Assembly: GCA_017441065.1 (NCBI GenBank)
Contig: JAFSAI010000034.1
Location: forward strand, 1-44,382
Source of the DNA: Bacilli bacterium
GTDB taxonomy: Bacteria; Bacillota_I; Bacilli_A; RF39; UBA660
Length of the DNA stretch: 44,382 nt
Direction of reading: 5' to 3'
The position numbers and the translations under genes are program-made. The notes below the pieces were generated by a model that saw only the letters and a list, made by a program, of their open reading frames with translations, had not been told where the DNA came from and did not search any database. Of the stretch, positions 1 through 8,985 are shown one piece after another (the first letter of the stretch is position 1; every line of letters starts with the position of its first letter).

Positions 1-1
1 A

Positions 2-292
2 ATAATAGATAATTATGCAGATAAAAAATTATTAGATTTATTATCAAAAACAAATAAGAAAATAAAGATATATAGTAAGAATATGGACAAAGAATTAATA
101 AGTAAATATAGTAGTCAATATAGCAATGTAGAAATAATAGAGAATAATACATTTCATGATAGATTTATAATTATAGATAATAAATATTTATATCACTGTG
201 GTGCATCATTTAAAGAGTTAGGAAAGAAATGTTTTGCAATTAGTATTATTGATGATACCAAATGGTTAAAAATTATAAATGAATATTTATAA
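2..292 (+). CDS. C-terminal fragment of ORF6N-type protein with PLD-like tail (5' end outside window)
   Basis: The reading frame is open from base 2, so the gene starts before the window; the internal ATG at 83 is not the true start. The visible 96 residues contain the motif FHDRFIIID followed by YHCGASFKELGKKCFAIS. This arrangement resembles the phospholipase-D-like C-terminal domain often found behind an ORF6N DNA-binding domain in phage and accessory proteins. The family's role is not well established; these proteins are common in mobile or defence-related regions. The ORF6N part is not visible, so the full architecture is inferred. It ends 22 bases before the most likely start of the amidotransferase gene. 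Confidence 0.6.
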   Translation: MIDNYADKKLLDLLSKTNKKIKIYSKNMDKELISKYSSQYSNVEIIENNTFHDRFIIIDNKYLYHCGASFKELGKKCFAISIIDDTKWLKIINEYL

Positions 293-314
293 TAGTTTAT
301 ATATATATATTTTA

Positions 315-953
315 ATGGTGATCTTTATAAAAACTATTGGAATTATTATGAGAAATTTTCAAGAAAATAATAAAATATTTATTGGAACAAGAAAAGATTT
401 ATTCAGAAAATTATACGATTATAATGTTAAAGTGATTGGAATTCCTGTAGATAATGACTATGCAAAAACAATTGAATTAGTAAATGAGTGTGATGGAATA
501 ATATTAAGTGGTGGAGATAATTTTATAGATGAAGATTTTTTGCTAGTAAAATATTTACATAAAAATAATATTCCAACTCTTGGCATTTGTTTAGGAATGC
601 AAACTATGGCTAGGTGTTTTTCTGATTTAGAGGAAGTTGATGTTGTAAATCATAAACTTAGTGATTCAAATGGTCATTATATAAATATTTACAAAGATAC
701 TTTATTATGTAAAATTATGAAGACGGATAGAATATTTGTAAATAGTCGTCATAAAAGTGCAATAATTGATACTAATTTATGTATTAGTTCAAGAGCAGAA
801 GATAACATAATAGAAGCAGTAGAAGATAGTGAAAAAAAGTTTTTCTTAGGTGTAGAATGGCATCCTGAATCATTAGATGATTTATATAGTAAAAAGCTAT
901 TTGATTATTTTATAGATGTTTGCAATAAATATTGTTCCAAAATTTTCCCTTGA
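315..953 (+). CDS. Class I glutamine amidotransferase, gamma-glutamyl-GABA hydrolase (PuuD/peptidase C26) type
   Basis: Residues around 92 carry the nucleophile elbow GICLGMQ with the catalytic Cys, preceded by CDGIILSGGD. A later EWHPES supplies the catalytic His and Glu, so the GATase1 triad is complete. Peptidase C26 members hydrolyse gamma-glutamyl amides in the cytoplasm; the actual substrate cannot be told. The protein is about 212 residues, slightly shorter than PuuD (about 250). The start is uncertain: ATG at 279, 315 or 348 are in frame and none has a good ribosome binding site. I chose 315 because the following strand (VIFIKTIGII) matches the usual first beta strand of the fold. It follows the accessory fragment closely and precedes the glycosyltransferase. 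Confidence 0.8.
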   Translation: MVIFIKTIGIIMRNFQENNKIFIGTRKDLFRKLYDYNVKVIGIPVDNDYAKTIELVNECDGIILSGGDNFIDEDFLLVKYLHKNNIPTLGICLGMQTMARCFSDLEEVDVVNHKLSDSNGHYINIYKDTLLCKIMKTDRIFVNSRHKSAIIDTNLCISSRAEDNIIEAVEDSEKKFFLGVEWHPESLDDLYSKKLFDYFIDVCNKYCSKIFP

Positions 954-1000
954 GTAAATTTATAAAAATTTATATAATAATAAGGCTCGGAGGGATACAG

Positions 1001-1972
1001 ATGGAAAAATTAGATGTTTTATATACTGTTGATGATAAATATATAGATATTATGTTAGCTTCTGCCCTTTCCTTAATCATAAATGGAAATTTAAATGGCA
1101 TAAGACTTCATATTATAACTAGCAATTTTAGTTTAGAAGATTATGATAAAGTAGAGAATGTTTTGTGTAAATATCCTAATGTAGAATTATATTTTTATGA
1201 TATAGCAACTTTTGATATTGAAAAATATGGTATACCTGATTGGAGAGGAACACAAATTGCTAATGCAAGATTATTTTATCAAGATATATTAGGAGCTAGT
1301 GTTGATGAAATGGACAATTTATTATATTTAGATTCTGATACAATAGTAGTTTCTGATTTAAATGATTTAGAAGAATATAATACTAATACTATTAGTGCAG
1401 TAAAAGATGGTTGTTTTAAAAATTATTTAACTAAATTGGGCGGTTTAAGTAATTATTTTAACTCTGGGGTTTTATATTTTAATGTTAGCAATTGGACACA
1501 AGAGAGATATCAAGATAAAATAGTTCATTTTTTAGAAAATTGTAATGTTCCTTTAATGTATCCCGATCAAGATGCTCTTAATTGCGCTTTAGATGGTTCA
1601 ATTGAAAGTTTGCCACTTAATTATAATTTAGGTGCTAATGCTTATCTTTTTGGTCCTAGGTTGCAAGTACATTACTATGGTAAAAAAAGTAATGTTTCAA
1701 ATTCTGAAATAGTGGAAGCTAAAAAAGATCCTAAAATATTACATAGTACAGGAATATTAAGTATTAAGCCTTGGTCAAATAATAAAATAAATCCTTTTAA
1801 TGATGAATTTATGAAATATATATTAATGGCAAATCCTGAATTTGAAAAAGTGGAGATTAGTAAATTAAAACAAATTTTAAGTGCATCTCCAATTGCTTTT
1901 AGGGCAGCGGTTATAGCTAAGGTTTATATGCCTGAACCTATCAGAGATTTTTCAAGAAAATTATCACTTTAA
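1001..1972 (+). CDS. Glycosyltransferase family 8 protein
   Basis: A 323-residue enzyme of the GT8 (lipopolysaccharide galactosyl/glucosyltransferase-like) family. The sequence begins LDVLYTVDDKYIDIML, has the metal-binding DxD as LDSDT near residues 110-114, then FNSGVLYFN, DQDALNCAL and the late HSTG motif, in the order expected for GT8. It should transfer a hexose from a UDP-sugar to a surface glycan or protein in the cytoplasm; acceptor unknown. ATG 1001 is chosen over the upstream in-frame start at 932 because GGAGGGA lies at about 989-995 with normal spacing and the family N-terminus starts here. Confidence 0.88.
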   Translation: MEKLDVLYTVDDKYIDIMLASALSLIINGNLNGIRLHIITSNFSLEDYDKVENVLCKYPNVELYFYDIATFDIEKYGIPDWRGTQIANARLFYQDILGASVDEMDNLLYLDSDTIVVSDLNDLEEYNTNTISAVKDGCFKNYLTKLGGLSNYFNSGVLYFNVSNWTQERYQDKIVHFLENCNVPLMYPDQDALNCALDGSIESLPLNYNLGANAYLFGPRLQVHYYGKKSNVSNSEIVEAKKDPKILHSTGILSIKPWSNNKINPFNDEFMKYILMANPEFEKVEISKLKQILSASPIAFRAAVIAKVYMPEPIRDFSRKLSL

Positions 1973-1986
1973 TTAATGTAAAATAA

Positions 1987-2015
1987 TTGAAAAGAATTAT
2001 AAGATATGTTAATAT
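1987..2015 (+). promoter_or_regulatory. Predicted sigma-A promoter for lemA
   Basis: TTGAAA at 1987-1992 and TAATAT at 2010-2015 are separated by 17 bp, followed by the lemA ribosome binding site. Confidence 0.55.
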
Positions 2016-2038
2016 TTAATCATAGGAGGAATGTATTA

Positions 2039-2590
2039 ATGAATTGGTGGATTATATTAATTATAGTTGTAGTTTTATTAGTTTTATATGTGATTAGTGT
2101 ATATAATAGTTTGGTAAATTTAAAAAATAAAGTTGAAGACCAAGCTAGTCAAATTGATGTTGAATTAAAAAGAAGATTTGACTTAGTACCTAATTTAGTT
2201 GAAACTGTTAAAGGTTACACAAAACATGAAAAAGAAACTTTAGAAAATGTAGTTAAAGCTAGAAATTCTTATGTTTCTGCTGATAATTTAGGAGATCAAT
2301 TAAAAGCAGACGGTGAACTTACTAATGCTATTAGTAAATTATTTGCATTAACTGAAAGTTATCCTGATTTAAAAGCAAACGAAAATTTTATGAATTTACA
2401 AAATGAACTTTCTGCTATTGAAGAAAAAATTGTTTATGCTAGACAATTTTACAATGATTCTGTATTAATGTTAAATAATAAAGTTGAAATGTTCCCATCT
2501 AACTTGGTAGCAAAAATGTTTAACTTTACGAAAAAAGAATTCTTTGAAGCATCTAGTGCGGAAAGAGAAAATGTAAAAGTTAAATTCTAA
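2039..2590 (+). CDS. lemA: LemA family protein
   Basis: A 183-residue protein with one N-terminal membrane helix (residues about 2-20, IILIIVVVLLVLYVISV) and an extended alpha-helical domain. The motif NLKNKVEDQASQIDVELKRR, then PNLVETVKGY, is diagnostic of LemA. The family has the N-terminus outside and a helical cytoplasmic body; its function is unclear. ATG 2039 is selected because AGGAGGA lies at 2024-2030. It directly precedes a DUF2207 gene, a very common pairing in Firmicutes that suggests a shared membrane function. A weak hairpin terminator sits between the two genes. Confidence 0.93.
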   Translation: MNWWIILIIVVVLLVLYVISVYNSLVNLKNKVEDQASQIDVELKRRFDLVPNLVETVKGYTKHEKETLENVVKARNSYVSADNLGDQLKADGELTNAISKLFALTESYPDLKANENFMNLQNELSAIEEKIVYARQFYNDSVLMLNNKVEMFPSNLVAKMFNFTKKEFFEASSAERENVKVKF

Positions 2591-2611
2591 GGCATTGTTA
2601 AATGCCTTTTT
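2591..2611 (+). terminator. Weak intrinsic terminator between lemA and the DUF2207 gene
   Basis: GGCATT / AATGCC six-base-pair stem with a GTTA loop, followed by five T. It may attenuate rather than stop transcription into the next gene. Confidence 0.5.
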
Positions 2612-2627
2612 AAGTAGGTGATTAGGT

Positions 2628-4304
2628 TTGAAAAAAATAATATATATTTTATGTTTATTATTTGGTTTGTTTTTTACTATAGATGTTTATGCAAACGATA
2701 TAAAAAAAATAACTATGGATATATATGTAGATAGTTATGGTAATGCTTATATAAATGAGGAATGGACTGCTAGCTTAAATAGCGGAACTGAAGGTTATAA
2801 AGCTTATGGAAATTTAGGAACTTCTTCTATATCAAATTATAAAGTTTCGATGAATGGTACTTCTTATACAACACTTAATAATTGGGATTTAGATGCTACG
2901 TTTTCTGAAAAAGCTTATAAAGCTGGTATGAATTATACTGATAATGGTGTAGAACTATGTTTTGGTATTTCTAAATATGGTACTAATACTTATAAAATGT
3001 CTTATACTATATCAAATTTCGTTGTTAGTACTAGTGATAGTGATATGATTTATTGGGAATTAATACCCAAAGATTTATCTGATAAACCAGAATCTGTTTA
3101 TATAAAAATTCATAGTGATTTTAAATATGATTATAATTGGGATGTTTGGGGATATGGAAATTATGGTGGTTATACATATGTTCATGAAGATGGATTTATT
3201 GAATTAGTACAAGAAGATGCTTTAGATTATGATGAATATATGGTGGTATTGGCAAAATTTCCTAAAGGTACATTTAATACATCAACTGTGTTAGATAATG
3301 ATTTTGAATATTATTATGATATGGCTGAAGAAGGTGCAACAGCTTACAGTGAGGAAAAATCAGGAATTTTGATGACAATAGTATTTATAATAGAAATAAT
3401 TTTAAATATTATTCCTTATATTGTATTTGTTGTTGTATTTGCAGCACTTTATGGTACACCTAAATATGGTACTAAAAAATTAAAATTTGGAAAAGATGCA
3501 AAAAAAATAAAAGATGCTCCCTATTTTAGACATATACCTTGTAATAAAGATATATTTAAAGCTTACTGGATAGCTTGTCAATATGATTTAGTTAAAAATC
3601 AAACAGATTTTTTAGGAGCTATTCTTCTTAAATGGTTAAAATCAAAAAATATTGAAAATGTTACGACATATAGTACTTTTCTAAAAAAAGAAGAAAGAGC
3701 AATTAAATTGCTTACAAGTAATGGATTAACACCTATTGAAATTGAAATATATGATATGATGATGCTTGCTAGTAAAGATGGAGTACTAGAAAGTAATGAA
3801 TTTACTAAATGGTGTAAGAAAAATTATAATAAAATATTAAAATGGTTTAATAAAGTAATTGATAATGTAACTATGGAATATGTATCTATGGGACTTATAA
3901 CTGAAGAAAAGAAAACCTTTGGAACAACTTATTTAGTAAGTGATAGCATGAAAGAAACAGCGTTACAAATGGCTGGTTTAAAAAATTTCTTAAATGAATT
4001 TTCTAATATTAAAGAACGAGAATCAATTGAAGTTAATTTATGGGAAGAATATTTAATGTATGCCCAAATATTTGGTATAGCTAAAAAGGTTGCAAAAGAA
4101 TTTAAAAAGCTATATCCAGATGTTATAACAGACGATTATTATAATGATGTTATATTTATTCATACAATTTCTTATAATGGAGTTAGTGCTGCAAGCGCTG
4201 CTAAACAAAGAGCTCAAAGTTATTCATCAGGTGGAGGCGGATTCTCATCTGGTGGAGGTGGAGGCGGTTCCTTCGGTGGTGGAGGTGGAGGCGGCTTCCG
4301 ATAA
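2628..4304 (+). CDS. DUF2207 family membrane protein with glycine-rich tail
   Basis: A 558-residue predicted membrane protein. It has a cleavable-looking signal peptide (residues 1-22, ending VYA), a beta-rich extracellular DUF2207 domain (about 25-240), a hydrophobic stretch near residues 245-275, a cytoplasmic alpha-helical portion, and a C-terminal low-complexity run of Gly and Ser ending GGGFR. This matches the DUF2207 family usually encoded next to LemA; function unknown. The start is a TTG at 2628 preceded by TAGGTGATT; no better in-frame ATG lies near the signal peptide. The glycine tail is encoded by GGT/GGA/GGC repeats (about 4225-4302), locally raising GC content, which is typical of the family and not evidence of transfer. 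Confidence 0.85.
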   Translation: MKKIIYILCLLFGLFFTIDVYANDIKKITMDIYVDSYGNAYINEEWTASLNSGTEGYKAYGNLGTSSISNYKVSMNGTSYTTLNNWDLDATFSEKAYKAGMNYTDNGVELCFGISKYGTNTYKMSYTISNFVVSTSDSDMIYWELIPKDLSDKPESVYIKIHSDFKYDYNWDVWGYGNYGGYTYVHEDGFIELVQEDALDYDEYMVVLAKFPKGTFNTSTVLDNDFEYYYDMAEEGATAYSEEKSGILMTIVFIIEIILNIIPYIVFVVVFAALYGTPKYGTKKLKFGKDAKKIKDAPYFRHIPCNKDIFKAYWIACQYDLVKNQTDFLGAILLKWLKSKNIENVTTYSTFLKKEERAIKLLTSNGLTPIEIEIYDMMMLASKDGVLESNEFTKWCKKNYNKILKWFNKVIDNVTMEYVSMGLITEEKKTFGTTYLVSDSMKETALQMAGLKNFLNEFSNIKERESIEVNLWEEYLMYAQIFGIAKKVAKEFKKLYPDVITDDYYNDVIFIHTISYNGVSAASAAKQRAQSYSSGGGGFSSGGGGGGSFGGGGGGGFR

Positions 4305-4329
4305 GACAATTATATATTGTCTTTTTTTT
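4303..4329 (+). terminator. Intrinsic terminator after the DUF2207 gene
   Basis: GACAAT / ATTGTC stem, AT-rich loop, followed by a run of eight T. Confidence 0.75.
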
Positions 4330-4356
4330 GACTCTATTAATATTATGTGTTAATCT
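4328..4356 (+). promoter_or_regulatory. Predicted promoter for the first SleB-like gene
   Basis: TTGACT at 4328-4333 and TAATCT at 4351-4356 with a 17-bp spacer. The -35 box begins within the terminator's T tract. Confidence 0.55.
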
Positions 4357-4378
4357 TTTATTATAGAGGATGGTAGTA

Positions 4379-5449
4379 ATGGGCAGACATAATATAGAAC
4401 ATGATTTGTTAAAAATGTTTAAAAGAAAAGAACCAGAAGAAATATCATATATTATTTTTAAAATAGTAAATGGTCAATACAAATTTGAAAAATCATATTT
4501 AAATAAAATTCCAATTAATGAATTATTAATTCACCTAGAAAAGATAATTGTATTAGGAACTCATCAAACTAAACCATTAGATAAATTAGAAGATGGCTTT
4601 CAAGCAATATTGGATTTTGCTAATAACGTTAAAAATATAAAATATAGTGACATTAATAGAAAAAATATGCTTTCTTTACAATTTTCGTTAATGTTATTAA
4701 AAGAAAAAATAAAAAAAACAGCTCAAAAACATAAGTTAGGAACTAGAGCATCATGTTTATTTCTTGCCGGTATAATTTTTGTAACTATGTACACAAATTT
4801 AGTTCGTTCCAATGCTTCTAATGATATATTGATTGAGGATGAATTTGTTGATGAACTAGTGTTAGATGATTCATTAAAACCTAATATTGATGATTTAGCA
4901 TATGTAAATAATTTACCTCAAAAAGAATTTGTTAATATGGATTTTCGCGCTCCGGTAGTAGTTGAAAAAACAGATGTTGAAAAAATTTTAGAAATGTATA
5001 GTTTAACTGAAGAAGAATTTAATATTATATGTGCGATAGCTATGACTGAATCTAAAACAGGATCTTATGAAGATACATATGCCGTTATAAACACTATTTA
5101 TAATCGAACTATAAGTAAGACTTGGATTGATTGGATAAGTGATGTTCATGGTAAAGATGTGGGAAGAAGTTTATATTATCAAGCTATAACGCCAGGACAA
5201 TTTGTTGTTTACGAAAACGGAAGATATAAAACGAATTTAGGCATTAGAGAAGGAGATTCTTACCAAGCTGTAATAGATTTTTTATTAACTAAAGAATTAA
5301 AACACGATTATTTATCATTTAAATCAAGTGATACAGATTTACGTAATTATGAACAATTTGTTGATGGTGGAAATAAATATCATAATAGAATGTTAGAAGA
5401 AGATAATGTTTTAATTGCAGAATCTTCAAATAAAAATTATCGTGGGTAA
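4379..5449 (+). CDS. Membrane-anchored SleB-like cell wall hydrolase (paralogue 1)
   Basis: A 356-residue protein: cytoplasmic N-terminal region (about 1-120), one transmembrane helix (about 125-142, SCLFLAGIIFVTMYT), a linker, and a C-terminal Hydrolase_2/SleB-like domain (about 205-340). The domain has the candidate catalytic Glu (residue 224, in AMTESKTGSYED), then AVINTIYNRT and AITPGQFVVY, which fit the SleB lytic-transglycosylase core. SleB proteins cleave peptidoglycan, notably spore cortex, but vegetative relatives exist. ATG 4379 is preferred to 4370 because AGAGGA (4365-4370) would overlap the earlier codon. The unusual point is the long cytoplasmic N-terminus before the membrane helix. 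A shorter paralogue lies at 7609-8262 on the other side of the BspA-like gene. Confidence 0.75.
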   Translation: MGRHNIEHDLLKMFKRKEPEEISYIIFKIVNGQYKFEKSYLNKIPINELLIHLEKIIVLGTHQTKPLDKLEDGFQAILDFANNVKNIKYSDINRKNMLSLQFSLMLLKEKIKKTAQKHKLGTRASCLFLAGIIFVTMYTNLVRSNASNDILIEDEFVDELVLDDSLKPNIDDLAYVNNLPQKEFVNMDFRAPVVVEKTDVEKILEMYSLTEEEFNIICAIAMTESKTGSYEDTYAVINTIYNRTISKTWIDWISDVHGKDVGRSLYYQAITPGQFVVYENGRYKTNLGIREGDSYQAVIDFLLTKELKHDYLSFKSSDTDLRNYEQFVDGGNKYHNRMLEEDNVLIAESSNKNYRG

Positions 5450-5476
5450 TAACTTTTAATTGTTAAAATGTTTTGG

Positions 5477-5482
5477 TATAAT
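5477..5482 (+). promoter_or_regulatory. -10 box for the BspA-like gene
   Basis: Perfect TATAAT 24 bases before the ATG, with AGGA at 5491-5494 downstream. No convincing -35 is seen at the expected distance. Confidence 0.4.
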
Positions 5483-5500
5483 ATATTATGAGGATAGAGT

Positions 5501-7531
5501 ATGAATTTAAAAAAGATATTAGTTGTTATTAATATAATTTTGGTAATACTCATAGGAATTTCTATTATTCCTAATTTTTTTGTTAATGAAAAAGATGAAC
5601 TAAAAAATAATTCTTTGGCAATTATGATAGAACAAAGTGATGGATCTTATACAGAATATTATGGTAATACTTGGCCAAGGAATTATTTATTTAATGCTGA
5701 GAAGTCATTTTGTATGGATAATAATGATAATATAATTTCTAAAAAACTTGAATTTGATGAAGATGATAATATAGTTTCATTTAAAACATCAACTCAAACT
5801 TTTTGTAAATTATTTTTTGATAAAGAACCAGTTACGTATGCAATATATTCAACTACAGATTATTCATTAACTTTTGTTAAAAGCAAAAATACTATATCAG
5901 AAGGAGATACTTATGATGGTAAGAATGTTACTAAAGTTTTTACTGGATTTGAAGATAAAACTTTTTTTAGAGAATATGCTGTTCCTTGGGATGATTATAG
6001 ATCTAATATAAAAAAAGTAGAATTTAAAGATGAAATTAAGCCGATTAGTACAGCTTATTGGTTTTACGGGTTTACTTATTGTGAATATTTTGATTTAGAA
6101 AAATTAAATACATCTAACGTAACAGATATGTCATATATGTTTTATTATGCGGGTATGAGACTTGATAAGACAAGTTATTTTTCAGATATATCTAATTGGA
6201 ATACTAGTAAAGTTACCAATATGTCACATATGTTTTGGCTAGCTTTTTCTAATGTTACAGAATGGACTTTAGGAAATTTATCTAATTGGGATGTATCAAA
6301 TGTTACTGATATGAATCATATGTTTGCAAGCTCATTTCATAATGTAGATGAAATAGATTTAGATTTAACATCTTGGGATGTATCAAATGTTAAAAATATG
6401 AGTGAAATGTTTTATGGATTTTGTGGTGAATGCAATAGTGTATCTTTAAATTTATCTGGCTGGGATACTTCACATTTGACAAATGCAAGTAGCATGTTTG
6501 CTGATTTCAATAGGTATGGAGGAGGAAATATTAATCTAAATTTATCTAATTGGAATACAAGAAATGTAACAAATATGTATTGGATGTTTATGCAAGCAGC
6601 GACTGATGCTGATGGAGGAACTTTTAATTTAGATATATCCGGTTGGGATACAAGAAATGTAACAAGTATGAATGGAATGTTTAGAAATATGGCAAGAGGA
6701 AATACTGCTGTAAGTATAAAAGGATTAGAAAATTTTGATACAAAAAATGTTACTAATATGTATGAGATGTTTTCTTATTTTGGTGAAGATGCCACAACAA
6801 TAAATATTAATTTATCAAAATTTAATACTTCAAATGTTACAAATATGAGTGAGATGTTTTATAATTTTGGATATAATACTAAAAATTTGAGTGTTGGTGA
6901 TTTATCTAGTTGGAATGTATCTAAAGTAACAAATATGTATCGTATGTTTAGTGGATTTGCTAGAAATGCGACAACTGTTGACATAGGTGATTTGAATAAT
7001 TGGAATACATCAAGTGTTACAGATATGAGTTGGATGTTTGCTGCTTTTGGAAAAAATGCTACGAGTGTTAATATCGGTAAATTAGATAATTGGAATACCT
7101 CTAATGTTACGGATATGACAGGTATGTTTAGTGGATTTGGAGAATCTGCAACAACTTTAGTTAGTGTTGGGAATTTGGAAAAGTGGAATACTTCTAAAGT
7201 AACAAATATGAGAAGTATGTTTTATTGGTTTGGATTAGAATCTCCAAATGTTAAAATTGAAGGCATTTCTAATTGGGATACATCCAACGTGACAGATATG
7301 TCTAGCATGTTCAGTCAAGCAGGTAGATATAGTAATACGTTTGTTATAGATGATATTTCTAATTGGAATACTGGAAACGTAACTAATATGGAATCTATGT
7401 TTTCTGAAACAGGAAAAAAAGCAAATTATTATTTAAATCTATCAAAATGGAATGTTTCCAAAGTAACTAATTATTCAACATTTAATAAAGATGTTACATC
7501 TAAAGTTATCGCACCAAATTGGGTATCTTAA
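5501..7531 (+). CDS. BspA-like surface protein with DUF285 repeats
   Basis: A 676-residue exported protein with an N-terminal signal anchor (residues about 4-27), a short cysteine-containing head domain (about 40-105), then 16 copies of a DUF285 leucine-rich-like repeat of 24-45 residues. Each repeat carries a core such as W-NTSNVTDMSYMF, with N/D-T/V-S-x-V-T-x-M-x-x-M-F conserved. These repeats occur in BspA-type adhesins and Mycoplasma surface proteins; a host- or mucin-binding role is inferred only. There is no LPXTG or other C-terminal anchor, so attachment is presumably through the N-terminal helix. The head domain is shared with the surface protein at 24222. Two SleB-like paralogues flank the gene. 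Confidence 0.88.
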   Translation: MNLKKILVVINIILVILIGISIIPNFFVNEKDELKNNSLAIMIEQSDGSYTEYYGNTWPRNYLFNAEKSFCMDNNDNIISKKLEFDEDDNIVSFKTSTQTFCKLFFDKEPVTYAIYSTTDYSLTFVKSKNTISEGDTYDGKNVTKVFTGFEDKTFFREYAVPWDDYRSNIKKVEFKDEIKPISTAYWFYGFTYCEYFDLEKLNTSNVTDMSYMFYYAGMRLDKTSYFSDISNWNTSKVTNMSHMFWLAFSNVTEWTLGNLSNWDVSNVTDMNHMFASSFHNVDEIDLDLTSWDVSNVKNMSEMFYGFCGECNSVSLNLSGWDTSHLTNASSMFADFNRYGGGNINLNLSNWNTRNVTNMYWMFMQAATDADGGTFNLDISGWDTRNVTSMNGMFRNMARGNTAVSIKGLENFDTKNVTNMYEMFSYFGEDATTININLSKFNTSNVTNMSEMFYNFGYNTKNLSVGDLSSWNVSKVTNMYRMFSGFARNATTVDIGDLNNWNTSSVTDMSWMFAAFGKNATSVNIGKLDNWNTSNVTDMTGMFSGFGESATTLVSVGNLEKWNTSKVTNMRSMFYWFGLESPNVKIEGISNWDTSNVTDMSSMFSQAGRYSNTFVIDDISNWNTGNVTNMESMFSETGKKANYYLNLSKWNVSKVTNYSTFNKDVTSKVIAPNWVS

Positions 7532-7553
7532 TATTGATAAAATTTGACATAAT

Positions 7554-7582
7554 TTGACACAAAAGGGAATATATGCTATAAT
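7554..7582 (+). promoter_or_regulatory. Consensus sigma-A promoter for the second SleB-like gene
   Basis: TTGACA (7554-7559), exactly 17 bp, then TATAAT (7577-7582): a full consensus match. A second TTGACA lies ten bases upstream at 7544-7549, giving tandem -35 boxes. Confidence 0.85.
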
Positions 7583-7608
7583 TATTTTGTTCATTCAGGG
7601 GGATTGTA

Positions 7609-8262
7609 ATGAATAATTTAATTGATATGGCGTATGCCCTCCGCATTTTGTGGAGTTATATAAAATGTAAAACTTATAAATTTAATATAAAATACTTAAT
7701 GTTACCTATAATTTATTTAGTAGTAATATCATTAGTTATACCTAGTGGTAATATGTTAGTAAACGAAGTATCTCGTACAACAGTGGATTCTTATACTACT
7801 ATAACGATTACTAAAGAAGATAAAATTAATTCTATATTAGATAAATATAATTTAACTGAATATGAATTTAAAGTAATATGTGGTATAGTTTTAACTGAAG
7901 CTCAATCTAATTCTTATGAAGATGCTTATGCCGTTATAAATACTATTTATAATAGAACAAAAAGTAGTTCATGGACTAGATATATAAGTAATATGTATGG
8001 TAATGATAAAGGTAAAAATATTTATTATCAAGCTATTGCTCCAAATCAGTTTGTAGTATATCAACATGGTTCTTACAAGAAAAACTTAAATAATACAACT
8101 AGTAAGGGTTATGATGCGATTATAGATTTCTTGTATACAGAAGAAGTAATGCATAATTATTTATCGTTTAGATCACATAATATTAAAGTAAAAAATAGTG
8201 AATCATTTAGTAATAAAGGTAATAATTATTTTAATGTATTAAATATTGAAAATAGAATATAG
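7609..8262 (+). CDS. Membrane-anchored SleB-like cell wall hydrolase (paralogue 2)
   Basis: A 217-residue protein with a membrane helix near residues 30-48 and a SleB-like domain from about 75. It aligns along its whole C-terminal half with the protein at 4379: both share LDxYxLTExEF-like spacing, SYEDAYAVINTIYNRT, YYQAI-P-QFVVY and HNYLSFRS. The candidate catalytic Glu is residue 97 (VLTEAQ). Compared with paralogue 1 it lacks most of the cytoplasmic N-terminal region. The start is supported by AGGGGGATT about 12 bases upstream and by the consensus promoter. The strong promoter suggests high constitutive expression. Confidence 0.75.
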   Translation: MNNLIDMAYALRILWSYIKCKTYKFNIKYLMLPIIYLVVISLVIPSGNMLVNEVSRTTVDSYTTITITKEDKINSILDKYNLTEYEFKVICGIVLTEAQSNSYEDAYAVINTIYNRTKSSSWTRYISNMYGNDKGKNIYYQAIAPNQFVVYQHGSYKKNLNNTTSKGYDAIIDFLYTEEVMHNYLSFRSHNIKVKNSESFSNKGNNYFNVLNIENRI

Positions 8263-8279
8263 AAATATATTCTTTTTTT
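8254..8279 (+). terminator. Intrinsic terminator overlapping the stop of SleB-like 2
   Basis: AGAATATA / TATATTCT eight-base-pair stem with a GAAA loop and a run of seven T. The left arm contains the last codons and most of the stop codon. Confidence 0.8.
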
Positions 8280-8346
8280 CTTGTAATAATTATTTAAATA
8301 AGTTAGAATGAAATTTAAGTATAGAAAAAGAAAGAGTTTATGATTT

Positions 8347-8985
8347 ATGGTAAAAGTAGAAAAAATAAAATATGAAAAAGGATATATATTTAGAATAACT
8401 ACAGATGAAGGAGTTTTTTCAATTTCATTTTGTGGCAATTTAGATTTATATTTCAATTATGAATGTGATAATTGTATTTTAGATGAACCTAAAGTAAAAA
8501 CGTTTAAAATAACAAAAGAAAATTATTTTTTATATTCAATATTTAAAAAAATATATGAAGATATCAAAAATTGTAATATTTATTTTGATGAAGATAATTA
8601 TTTAGAAGAAAATGATATGGAAATACATGATTTTGTAGCTAGTGATTTAAATGATAGAGTAAGAGAAAGTGAAAAAGATAATCCAAAAAGATTATTTCAT
8701 GATGATATGGTAGATTTTCATTCTGATGATTATACTTATGAAGACACTAGTAGACTTATTATAAGAGATTTAGATGAAGAAATAGAACTTACTTTTGTAA
8801 AAGGAAGAACTGATGTATTACCAGAAACGTTTGCAGTTAGAATTTGTAATAGTGGTAGTAGACATCAACCATTTAACGTTTTATTTATGCATTTATATCA
8901 TCAACTTATTGAATATGAACCCAATTTTCACCAAATCCATATTGAAGAAATTTTATATGAAATGAAGAGAGTAAGAAAAAAATAA
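8347..8985 (+). CDS. Hypothetical acidic protein, 212 residues
   Basis: I do not recognise this family. The protein is soluble, rich in Asp/Glu and aromatic residues, with no signal peptide or membrane segment. It starts MVKVEKIKYEKGY and looks like a beta-strand-rich N-terminal domain (about 1-75), an acidic linker (about 85-130) and a second domain ending in a basic tail. Two cysteines (YECDNC, about residues 38-41) could bind metal, but no matching pair is seen. It has its own terminator and faces rnhC convergently. ATG 8347 is the first in-frame start; GAAAGAG lies upstream. Confidence 0.7.
   Translation: MVKVEKIKYEKGYIFRITTDEGVFSISFCGNLDLYFNYECDNCILDEPKVKTFKITKENYFLYSIFKKIYEDIKNCNIYFDEDNYLEENDMEIHDFVASDLNDRVRESEKDNPKRLFHDDMVDFHSDDYTYEDTSRLIIRDLDEEIELTFVKGRTDVLPETFAVRICNSGSRHQPFNVLFMHLYHQLIEYEPNFHQIHIEEILYEMKRVRKK

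Noticed and set aside
83-292. Complete 69-residue protein starting at ATG 83
   Set aside because: The frame is open to base 2 with family-like sequence (IIDNYADKKLLDLLSK), so this is the 3' end of a longer gene.
4225-4302. GC-rich tandem repeat as a possible mobile or regulatory element
   Set aside because: It encodes the glycine-rich tail that is usual for DUF2207 proteins.
4144-4353. Open frame inside the 3' end of the DUF2207 gene
   Set aside because: Shifted reading of the glycine-repeat region and terminator; no ribosome binding site and no homology-like pattern.
5501-7531. Tandem repeats of the BspA-like gene as a possible CRISPR or satellite array
   Set aside because: Repeats are protein-level DUF285 units with variable DNA and variable lengths; no CRISPR array is present in the window.
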